This document shows, piece by piece, positions 1-5,886 of a stretch of DNA of 5,886 bases; positions within the stretch are counted from its first letter, which is position 1, and each line of letters opens with the position of its first letter. Source of the DNA: Spirochaetales bacterium. Lineage in GTDB: Bacteria > Spirochaetota > Spirochaetia > SZUA-6 > DRHE01. The stretch is taken from assembly GCA_016930895.1 (NCBI GenBank), contig JAFGFV010000431.1:1-5886 (forward strand). Reading direction: 5' to 3'. Under the pieces are notes generated by a model. The model was given only the letters and a program-made list of their open reading frames with translations, ran no database searches and was not told the DNA's origin. The position numbers and the translations under genes were made by a program.

Positions 1-5
1 ACGCC

Positions 6-24
6 GTGCGGGTGGAACCTGCAC
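6..24 (+). terminator. Stem-loop, possible terminator of an upstream gene
   Basis: An 8-bp stem (GTGCGGGT paired with ACCTGCAC, one G-U pair) closes a 3-nt GGA loop. It is followed by a T-rich but interrupted stretch (CGTTTGCCTCGTT). That shape fits a weak intrinsic terminator for a gene left of the window, but the U-tract is poor. All three forward frames hit a stop within the first 130 nt, and no coding sequence can be claimed in positions 1-60. Seen: the hairpin. Inferred: the terminator role. Confidence 0.3.
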
Positions 25-93
25 CGTTTGCCTCGTTAGTCCGACCACAACATCTTGGGGGCGGTTGAGTCAAGTAAATACCCCCTTTTCTGT

Positions 94-122
94 TTGACAG
101 AACGGGTGAAACAGGGTAACGT
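94..122 (+). promoter_or_regulatory. Candidate sigma70-type promoter of the ABC ATPase gene
   Basis: A perfect -35 hexamer TTGACA (94-99) lies 17 nt upstream of TAACGT (117-122), which keeps the three most conserved -10 positions (T1, A2, T6). The transcript would start near 129 and have a leader of about 35 nt. That leader ends in a strong GGAGG ribosome site (151-155), 7 nt before the GTG start. An inverted repeat, AACGTG (118-123) and CACGTT (142-147), overlaps the -10 and the start region and could be an operator or a leader stem. Confidence 0.5.
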
Positions 123-162
123 GTACGGGATAAGATAATTCCACGTTTTCGGAGGTAATCCT

Positions 163-1260
<1,098 letters not shown>

Positions 1261-1262
1261 AG

Positions 1263-1290
1263 GGCCCGGGCGCCGGAAGGGCCAGCCCGG
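1263..1290. terminator. GC-rich hairpin between convergent genes
   Basis: The 35-nt gap between the ATPase stop (1260) and the FecR-protein stop (1296) holds complementary arms CCGGGC (1266-1271) and GCCCGG (1285-1290). A competing pairing, GGCCC (1263-1267) with GGGCC (1279-1283), is also possible. It could end transcription from both sides, but neither strand has a U-tract, so this is a weak call resting on position and structure. Confidence 0.3.
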
Positions 1291-1295
1291 CAGGA

Positions 1296-2426
1296 TCAGA
1301 AGGAGAACTCGTCGTCCTCTTCGTCGCCAAAGAACTCCTCTTCCCCCTCTTCGAAGTGATCGGTGGGGAAGCGGCCCTCGTTGCGCAGGGCGTATAGCTT
1401 GGTGATGTAGCGGACCTCGGCCATCTGCCGCTCCAGGAGCTCGCGGTCCCGGTCGAACTGGCGGAAGAACTCGCTCGAGCTCAGGCCCGGCTGCACCGAG
1501 CCGCGCCCGTAGCCTTCCCGGTGGTAGCGTTCCAGCTCCTCCAGGCGGAAGTAGACCCGCTCGAACAGGAAGAGGGTCTTGCGGAGCTCGAACAGGTGGG
1601 GCAGGAGCGCCTTCTTGTCGCGCAGGACGGCCATGCGGCCGCCGACCTGGCCGCGGCGGTCTTCTTCGTACCACCTGCGCAGCACCTCCCGTTCCCCCTT
1701 CAGGGCGCGGTAGCCTGCCTCGAAGCGCTCGCGCAGCTCGAAGTAGCGCAGGCCGTAGTAGCGGATCGCCTTGAGCGCGTTGGCCTTGAACACCTCCAGT
1801 CGGTCTGCGTACCAGTCGCGCTGGAACTGCTCGAGGCTGGAGACCGCCACCGGGATCCGCCGGAAGCTCTCCCCCGGCAGCTTCTCGACGACCTGTCCGG
1901 GCTCGGCGTACAGCTCCCGGCCGCTCTCGTCGACGCAGGACACCTGTCCCTCGCTGGTGACGACCAGGACCTCCCCGGCGGGGTTCACCACCACCACGAA
2001 GGTGGTCCCGCGGACCCCCATCAGGGCGGACTCGGTGGCGATTTCGAGGGCCTGATTGCCCGCGAGCTTCTGCACCTTGAGGGCCAGGGTGCCGGTGATC
2101 AGCCCGACGCTGTTGCGGCTGCCCTTGCCGTGGCGGTTGATCTCGAAGGCGAAGGTCGTGTTCGGCGAGACCTTGACGGTGGCCTCGGGGCTGCCGGGGG
2201 CGGTCAGCTCGACCTCCGCGTACCCGGTGGCGTCGGTGCGCATGAGATCGTAGTTCTCGAGGGCCGCTCCGATGTAGACCGAGTCCGGGTCCAGGGTCTG
2301 GCCATTGCGGCTCACGCTGACCCCGTCTTCCAGGTACACGATGTCCCCCACGGTGTCACCGGCCGCCGCGGCCAGGGGCAGCACGAGGGTGAGTGCCAAC
2401 ACCACACCAGCGGTTCTCAGGTTCAT
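1296..2426 (-). CDS. Secreted FecR-domain protein with acidic Phe-rich tail
   Basis: A 376-residue exported protein of unknown function. Residues 1-22 form a Sec signal peptide (hydrophobic core VVLALTLVLPL, then AAAA, cleavage likely near 22/23, no lipobox Cys). Residues about 25-165 match the beta-rich FecR domain, with the typical GVRGTTFVV stretch at 138-146. Residues about 195-350 are predicted helical and rich in Arg, Glu, Tyr and Phe. The last 19 residues (358-376) contain 11 acidic residues and 5 Phe. There is no anti-sigma N-terminal domain, no transmembrane helix after the signal and no ECF sigma gene nearby, so it is probably not an iron-siderophore regulator despite the domain name. 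The ATG follows AAGGAG with 11 nt spacing. It is last in the three-gene minus cluster, 25 nt after the radical SAM gene. Envelope or periplasmic location is inferred. Confidence 0.85.
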   Translation of the reverse strand: MNLRTAGVVLALTLVLPLAAAAGDTVGDIVYLEDGVSVSRNGQTLDPDSVYIGAALENYDLMRTDATGYAEVELTAPGSPEATVKVSPNTTFAFEINRHGKGSRNSVGLITGTLALKVQKLAGNQALEIATESALMGVRGTTFVVVVNPAGEVLVVTSEGQVSCVDESGRELYAEPGQVVEKLPGESFRRIPVAVSSLEQFQRDWYADRLEVFKANALKAIRYYGLRYFELRERFEAGYRALKGEREVLRRWYEEDRRGQVGGRMAVLRDKKALLPHLFELRKTLFLFERVYFRLEELERYHREGYGRGSVQPGLSSSEFFRQFDRDRELLERQMAEVRYITKLYALRNEGRFPTDHFEEGEEEFFGDEEDDEFSF

Positions 2427-2451
2427 GGCGACGAGGTCTCCTTCCCGGGAT

Positions 2452-3522
2452 CTATACGTCTCTTATGGCTTCAAATATAGCACGAGTCGCGGCCCTTTTT
2501 CCGGGAAGATTCCCGAACACGTTCCTCCACACCGCCGGGCTCTCCATGCACAGGTACACCGGGGCGGCCGCCAGAGGGCCCAGCTCCTGCAGAACGTGGC
2601 GGTACACGGCGCTGCGCACCGGCTGGAGGTAGCGGAGCTTGCCGTCGGCGCACGGAACGAACTCCTCCAGGAGGAACTCCTGCTCGCCGAGGGCATCCTT
2701 GAGCTCCGGGAGGTAGCGCAGGGTTCCCAGGCTGATCCAGGCGACCGACTCGAGGGGGAAGCCCCGCAGCCGGCGCGCCAGGGCGCCGTAGGCCTCCCTC
2801 CAGCCGGGCACGAGCACCACCGGGTCGAAGTGAAAGGCAAGCCGATACCCGGCCGCGGCCGCGCGCTCGGCCGCAGCCAGCCGTTCGTCCAGGCTGCTGG
2901 CCGTCCCTTCACAGGCCCGGACCACCTGCGGCGGGTTCAGGGAGAAGCCGAGCACCGCGTTGCCCTTGCGAGGGATGTCGAGCAGGTGGTCCACGAAGTG
3001 GGTCTTGGTCTTCATCTCGAAGTGCACGTTCGGGCACGCCGCCAGGGCCTCCACGAAGCGCTCGCTCAGGCGGAAGGCAGGGTCCAGGAACAGGCTGTCC
3101 CCGACCTCCCCGGTGCCCACGCGGACCATGCGGTCCGGGTTCCGGCGCGCGATCTCGAGGATCCGGGCGATCGAGGGGCCCGGGTCCAGGTACACGGTCA
3201 GGGGGGAGAAGTTGAGGTAGGTGCGCATGATGCAGTAGGCGCAGCCCAGGGGACAGCCCAGGTACAGGTCCACGGTCAGGTAGTTGCAGCAGAGGTGGCC
3301 CCGGGAGCCGGGACAGCGGGTCACGGTGCGTCCCCGGGGGCTGCAGATCCACAGGGTGTGCTGGTTGCGGTGCTCCGGCGGCATCTCCTGCCGGTCGGCC
3401 AGCCACTCCACCGGCAGGGGCGGGAGGCGCTCCAGGGCCTGCTCCAGCTGCTGGGAACCCCGCAGGGAGCGTTCGGCGTACACCCGCCGGAAGTGCTCAG
3501 CGTAGAAGCTCGAAGAGCTCAT
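2452..3522 (-). CDS. SPL-family (spore photoproduct lyase-like) radical SAM protein
   Basis: A 356-residue cytoplasmic radical SAM enzyme of the COG1533 family. The [4Fe-4S] motif CPLGCAYC gives C90, C94 and C97. The segments VDHLL (177-181), GTASSLDERLAAA (206-218), AGYRLAF (224-230) and GW (240-241) line up well with Bacillus spore photoproduct lyase as I remember it. A Cys-rich stretch precedes the cluster (C60, C70, C78, C79), a pattern I recall from non-spore SPL-like proteins. The position of the lyase's hydrogen-donating Cys141 falls in GTGEV (136-140) and is not Cys, so thymine-dimer repair is doubtful and the substrate is unknown. The ATG lies inside the end of the ParB-like gene (26-nt overlap, different frame) with no clear ribosome site, which suggests translational coupling. 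I give no gene symbol, because splB would imply the repair reaction. Confidence 0.85.
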   Translation of the reverse strand: MSSSSFYAEHFRRVYAERSLRGSQQLEQALERLPPLPVEWLADRQEMPPEHRNQHTLWICSPRGRTVTRCPGSRGHLCCNYLTVDLYLGCPLGCAYCIMRTYLNFSPLTVYLDPGPSIARILEIARRNPDRMVRVGTGEVGDSLFLDPAFRLSERFVEALAACPNVHFEMKTKTHFVDHLLDIPRKGNAVLGFSLNPPQVVRACEGTASSLDERLAAAERAAAAGYRLAFHFDPVVLVPGWREAYGALARRLRGFPLESVAWISLGTLRYLPELKDALGEQEFLLEEFVPCADGKLRYLQPVRSAVYRHVLQELGPLAAAPVYLCMESPAVWRNVFGNLPGKRAATRAIFEAIRDV

Positions 3523-4435
3523 CGCAGTGCTCGGCCGCGCCCTCCAGGGCCCGGAGCTTGCGCTGCAGGTCCTGCCGGCTTGCGAAGCGGAACTCCACGG
3601 CGAAGTCCCCCCCCTCGAAATAGCGGGGCGGCTGGATCCGCACTCCGCTTCCCTTCCAGAGGGAATCCTCCAGGGCGGCGAAGCGCTTCCGCAGGGCGGT
3701 CAGGGTCGGGAAGCGGCGGGCGTTCAGCGCCTCCAGGGGGTCTTCCCGGCGGAGCAGCTCCTCGGCCAGGGCCGTCAGGGCCGCCGGGTCCAGGCGGTCC
3801 CTGCGGGCCACCTCCCGCAGCTGGAGCAGGAACTGCCGGCGCCGGGCGAAGCTCAAGGAGGCGACGCTCGAGGGGGCGCCGCTCGAGCGGCCGCGCTCCA
3901 GGGCCGCGAACACCTCCGGGGGCAGGTCCGCGGCCAGGGCGGCGGCCTTGAGATCCAGGCGCCCGGCGGCCACCGCCTGCCGCGCGGCGGGGGGAAGCTC
4001 CGCAAAGGCTCCGATCCTGCCTTCCAGGCCGGGATCGCTTCGCCCCTCGATCCAGGGGCTCAGGGAGCCCAGCTCGATCTCCTCGCCCGCCGCTCGCCGC
4101 TCCCGGACAAAACGGAGCATCCGCTCCCGCTCGCCCCAGGAGTAGCGGCCGGCCCTCCCTTCCAGGCGCAGGGCGGTGGCGAGCCGCTCCGCCGCGGGCA
4201 GGGGCGGCAGCACCCGGCAGGGAAGCTCGCGGTGATGGGTGCGGCGGGCCTGCCGGAGCAGGGTGAACCCCCACACCAGGGCGCCGTCCGACACGGGCAG
4301 GGGCGGGTGCAGGCCCTGTTCGAGCAGGAGGGCGTCGATCCCGGGGCCGTCCTCGAAGAGGTCGAGCGAGGGGTCCAGACGCTCGAGCTCGGTGACCGCC
4401 AGAGTTTCCATGGGGGCAATGCTACCAGAACACAC
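3497..4435 (-). CDS. Degenerate ParB/Spo0J-like protein
   Basis: A 312-residue protein with no close relative I can name. Residues 12-90 follow the ParB N-terminal domain: LDPSLDLF (20-27), then GLHPPLPV (41-48) like the usual 'G-L-x-x-P-L-x-V', then a GFTLLRQA stretch (56-63) where ParB has GERRLRA, then LPCRVL (71-76). Residues 147-180 (LPPAARQAVAAGRLDLKAAA and following) resemble the ParB 'LP-x-x-V-x-x-x-x-x-x-G-x-L' DNA-binding segment. The C-terminal part (about 194-312) carries RRFPTLTALRKRF (240-252) and a PPRYFEGG segment (269-276) of unknown role. The Arg-rich nucleotide-binding GERR motif is lost, so CTP binding is doubtful. No ParA gene is nearby, so plasmid or chromosome partition is not supported. 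It heads the minus cluster and overlaps the radical SAM gene, which suggests a joint function. Similarity is judged by eye and remote. Confidence 0.7.
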   Translation of the reverse strand: MCSGSIAPMETLAVTELERLDPSLDLFEDGPGIDALLLEQGLHPPLPVSDGALVWGFTLLRQARRTHHRELPCRVLPPLPAAERLATALRLEGRAGRYSWGERERMLRFVRERRAAGEEIELGSLSPWIEGRSDPGLEGRIGAFAELPPAARQAVAAGRLDLKAAALAADLPPEVFAALERGRSSGAPSSVASLSFARRRQFLLQLREVARRDRLDPAALTALAEELLRREDPLEALNARRFPTLTALRKRFAALEDSLWKGSGVRIQPPRYFEGGDFAVEFRFASRQDLQRKLRALEGAAEHCDELFELLR

Positions 4436-4442
4436 CCCGCTT

Positions 4443-4446
4443 CTCC
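4443..4446 (-). promoter_or_regulatory. Shine-Dalgarno site deciding a GTG start
   Basis: GGAG (followed by AAG) sits 7 nt upstream of the GTG at 4435. The alternative in-frame ATG at 4411 (residue 9) has only GCATTGCCCCC before it and no ribosome site. The GTG is therefore preferred, although the recognisable ParB-like homology begins only after residue 9. Confidence 0.6.
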
Positions 4447-4454
4447 AAGCCGCT

Positions 4455-4481
4455 CGCGGTCCCCGCGGGTGCCGCGGTCCC
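4455..4481. repeat. GC-rich direct and inverted repeat in the divergent region
   Basis: CGCGGTCCC occurs at 4455-4463 and again at 4473-4481, an 18-nt period. Nested within are two CCGCGG palindromes (4463-4468, 4472-4477) separated by GTG, able to form a tight hairpin. It lies in the predicted leader of the ParB-like gene, between its -10 and its ribosome site. It could be an operator or a leader hairpin; in GC-rich DNA it could also be chance. Confidence 0.4.
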
Positions 4482-4492
4482 GGGATCCTTCG

Positions 4493-4521
4493 ATAATAAA
4501 CCCGGAAGTGGGTGGCGGAAA
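4493..4521 (-). promoter_or_regulatory. Possible promoter for the ParB-like/SPL-like/FecR cluster
   Basis: Read on the minus strand, TATTAT (4493-4498) matches five of six -10 positions. The -35 at 17-nt spacing is TTTCCG (4516-4521), matching only three of six. It is the only AT-rich -10-like element close upstream of the GTG at 4435. The weak -35 suggests low basal output or an activator. It lies back to back with the speD promoter, so a regulator bound here could affect both units. Confidence 0.35.
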
Positions 4522-4524
4522 TCC

Positions 4525-4553
4525 TTGTAACCCCCGCAATATCTTGGTATATT
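4525..4553 (+). promoter_or_regulatory. Sigma70-type promoter of speD-bpsA
   Basis: TTGTAA (4525-4530, four of six) and TATATT (4548-4553, five of six) are separated by exactly 17 nt. The transcript would begin near 4560 and have a leader of about 93 nt before the speD ATG. The leader contains two well-formed ribosome sites with out-of-frame ATGs. I see no known riboswitch consensus in it. Confidence 0.55.
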
Positions 4554-4624
4554 TCTGCGTCGACAAATCACACGACAGTACGCACGACGCGGTGGTTGGA
4601 GCACTAGGATGGTGGAGGGCATAG

Positions 4625-4699
4625 ATGAAGACAGACAGCGAGGAAGACGACAATGGGCGTCGGCACTCACGTCCTGGCGGAGTTGTACGGCGTCCGTAA
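4625..4699 (+). other. Possible leader peptide ORF overlapping the speD start
   Basis: A 24-codon ORF (begins MKTDSEEDDNG, ends VVRRP, TAA stop) starts 28 nt before speD in another frame and ends inside it. GGAGG (4614-4618) lies 6 nt before its ATG, a better ribosome site than the AGGA (4641-4644) used by speD. A second out-of-frame ATG at 4609, with GGAG (4598-4601) 7 nt before it, opens a 67-codon frame to 4812. Both could compete with or couple to speD translation. Whether either is translated is unknown, and the peptide matches nothing I recognise. Confidence 0.25.
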
Positions 4700-4988
4700 A
4701 GACCTGCTTTCCGAGGTATCAGTCGTTCGAGAGATCATGTACAAGATCATGCGCGAAGCCGGCTTCACCGAGGTCGGCGAAACCTTCCACCAGTTCGAGC
4801 CCTACGGGGTAACCGGCATCATTCTGTTGTCCGAGTCGCACTTCAGCATCCACACCTGGCCCGAGAAAGACATGCTCGCCGCGGACATCTTCTCCTGCAG
4901 CGGTCGTGCTCACGCCCTCGCGGCCTTCAAGGCGCTCAAGAGCTGCTTCGAGCCCACGAGGATCAGACACAAGATCGTGGAACGCTAG
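4653..4988 (+). CDS. speD: S-adenosylmethionine decarboxylase proenzyme
   Basis: Decarboxylates S-adenosylmethionine to the aminopropyl donor for polyamine synthesis, in the cytoplasm. The 111-residue protein is a short bacterial/archaeal-type proenzyme (Thermotoga enzyme about 130). The self-cleavage site ESH is present, so E61/S62 would split to give a small alpha chain with an N-terminal pyruvoyl group. H67 and C82 sit at the spacing of the processing and proton-donor residues of the Thermotoga maritima enzyme (S63, H68, C83). HTWPE (67-71) is intact. Thr54 replaces the Ser55 of that enzyme, a mild change. The usual 'GYAAxD' segment reads EKDMLAAD (71-78), which is unusual. The ATG matches the family N-terminus (MGVGTHVLAELYG) and has AGGA upstream. 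bpsA begins 2 nt after the stop, so the two are co-transcribed and probably work together. Confidence 0.95.
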   Translation: MGVGTHVLAELYGVRKDLLSEVSVVREIMYKIMREAGFTEVGETFHQFEPYGVTGIILLSESHFSIHTWPEKDMLAADIFSCSGRAHALAAFKALKSCFEPTRIRHKIVER

Positions 4989-4990
4989 CC

Positions 4991-5886
4991 GTGACCCGCA
5001 AGAGCTTTCAGATCGCCCTGCGGCTCTCCCGGGGCCCGGCCTCGGTGTGGGAGCTCATCGAGGCTGCCGACGGCACCATCGTGGAGACCTACGAGACCTG
5101 CCGGGAGCTTCTGGATCGCGGCGAGGCCGCCTTCACGGAAGGCCGCTTCCTCCTCACCGAGTCGGGGCGCAGCTCCTACGGACGCTACCTGCGGCAGGGG
5201 TTCGAGGATGTGCTGGCCCGCTACCGGCAGACCATCGAGGGCGTTCCGGGGGCGAGGGTGGAATACTTCCAGCAGCGCATCACCCCCGAGGACCTGTTCC
5301 GGCGCCTGGAGTTCATGTACCGCCGGGGGGACCTGGCCGGCCGCCGCTTCTTCATTCTCGGAGACGACGACTATCTCTCGATCGCGCTGGCCCTGACCGG
5401 ACTGCCCGAGCGGATCACGGTCGTAGAGATCGACACCCGGATCACGGACTTTATCCAGGCCAAGGCCCGGGCCCTCTCCCTGCCGATCGAGGTGGCGGAA
5501 TACAACGCCGCGGACCCCCTGCCCAAGGAGCTGGCCGGACAGTTCGACACCTTCGTGACCGATCCCGTGGAGACCTCCAAGGGATTCACGGCCACGATCG
5601 CCCGCGGCGTGGCCTCCCTGCGCCACCCGGGGGCGGCGTACTTCGGCCTGACCGAGCTGGAGTGCCCGCCGGCGCGCTGGCACGCCTTCCAGAAGATGTT
5701 CAACGAGTCGGGGCTGGTGGTCACCGACATCCTTCGCGACCACACCCACTACGTGGACAACCTGGAGGACGACCCCACTACCTTCAAGCTGTACAAGGAA
5801 GCCCCGTTTCCCATCGAGGGAGCGGTCCCGGACTTTCGCTGGTACCGAAGCTCCTTCTTCCGGCTCATCACGGTCGACACGCCGCG
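4991..5886 (+). CDS. bpsA: Branched-chain polyamine synthase (N4-bis(aminopropyl)spermidine synthase), 3' end cut
   Basis: Open from the GTG at 4991 to the window edge (298 codons plus 2 nt). Transfers aminopropyl groups from decarboxylated SAM to the secondary nitrogen of spermidine, giving branched tetra- and penta-amines. Evidence: winged-helix-like N-terminus (about 1-65); the family GDDD motif at 124-127, where D126 corresponds to catalytic Asp159 of the Thermococcus kodakarensis enzyme; VVEIDTRITDFI (144-155) in the donor site; FDTFVTDPVETSKG (185-198), where the archaeal enzyme has TDPPET; and YFGLTE (217-222). By comparison with that 351-residue enzyme, only about 20-30 residues should be missing. 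The archaeal C-x2-C pair after the winged helix is absent. The start follows speD by 2 nt with no good ribosome site, so coupling to speD is likely. A linear aminopropyltransferase (SpeE-like) is unlikely, given the GDDD motif and domain order. Confidence 0.9.
   Translation, partial: MTRKSFQIALRLSRGPASVWELIEAADGTIVETYETCRELLDRGEAAFTEGRFLLTESGRSSYGRYLRQGFEDVLARYRQTIEGVPGARVEYFQQRITPEDLFRRLEFMYRRGDLAGRRFFILGDDDYLSIALALTGLPERITVVEIDTRITDFIQAKARALSLPIEVAEYNAADPLPKELAGQFDTFVTDPVETSKGFTATIARGVASLRHPGAAYFGLTELECPPARWHAFQKMFNESGLVVTDILRDHTHYVDNLEDDPTTFKLYKEAPFPIEGAVPDFRWYRSSFFRLITVDTP

Noticed and set aside
1..60. A tRNA or tmRNA end on the minus strand (GGTTCCACCCGCAC resembles a T-arm)
   Set aside because: There is no TTCNANNC T-loop, no CCA end in register, and no acceptor or anticodon stem can be drawn.
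1296..2426. An anti-sigma FecR iron-uptake regulator
   Set aside because: It has a cleavable signal peptide, no cytoplasmic anti-sigma domain and no neighbouring ECF sigma factor or TonB receptor.
1521..2480. A 319-codon plus-strand frame across the FecR-domain gene
   Set aside because: The opposite strand encodes a signal peptide and a FecR domain. The plus-strand product has no recognisable domain and has biased composition.
2452..3522. Calling the radical SAM gene splB (spore photoproduct lyase)
   Set aside because: The hydrogen-donor Cys is not at its expected position, the upstream Cys pattern differs, and nothing in the window points to sporulation.
2305..3951. A 548-codon plus-strand frame across the radical SAM and ParB-like genes
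   Set aside because: The product becomes Pro/Gly/Arg/Ala-rich and has no motif. The minus strand carries the radical SAM CxxxCxxC motif and ParB-like pattern.
3497..4435. A ParAB partition locus or plasmid origin
   Set aside because: There is no ParA-type ATPase and no parS-like palindrome (TGTTNCACGTGNAACA), and the nucleotide motif is degenerate.
4985..5749. A 254-codon minus-strand frame opposite bpsA
   Set aside because: The plus strand has the GDDD motif and full BpsA pattern, and follows speD by 2 nt.

Overview
The window is GC-rich bacterial DNA with strong Shine-Dalgarno sites, some GTG starts and tight gene packing. It holds six genes in three transcription units. The organism cannot be named from the sequence. 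A bacterial branched-polyamine gene next to speD, a FecR-domain envelope protein and a spore-photoproduct-lyase-like radical SAM protein would fit a Gram-negative, probably thermophilic, high-GC anaerobe (Desulfobacterota or Deferrisoma-like). That is inference with low confidence.

Layout. Positions 1-162 hold a short stem-loop that may end an upstream gene, then a promoter-like region. Positions 163-1260 (+) encode a MalK/UgpC/MsmX-type ABC importer ATPase with no permease or binding protein in view. It converges on a three-gene minus-strand cluster at 4435-1296. In order of transcription this cluster has a degenerate ParB-like protein (4435-3497), an SPL-family radical SAM protein (3522-2452, overlapping the previous gene by 26 nt) and a secreted FecR-domain protein with an acidic, Phe-rich tail (2426-1296, 25 nt further on). 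I cannot assign a biological process to this cluster.

A 217-nt divergent intergenic region (4436-4652) carries a good sigma70-type promoter for the rightward operon, a weaker one for the leftward cluster, and an unusual GC-rich repeat. The rightward operon is speD (4653-4988), then, 2 nt later, bpsA (4991 to the window end, missing only its last few dozen codons).

The rightward pair forms a coherent pathway. SpeD makes decarboxylated S-adenosylmethionine, the aminopropyl donor. BpsA uses it to add aminopropyl groups to the central nitrogen of spermidine, giving branched polyamines known from thermophiles. The ParB-like/SPL-like pair is the best candidate here for a poorly described system: the ParB-like protein has lost the usual GERR motif, and the radical SAM protein lacks the cysteine that true spore photoproduct lyases use.
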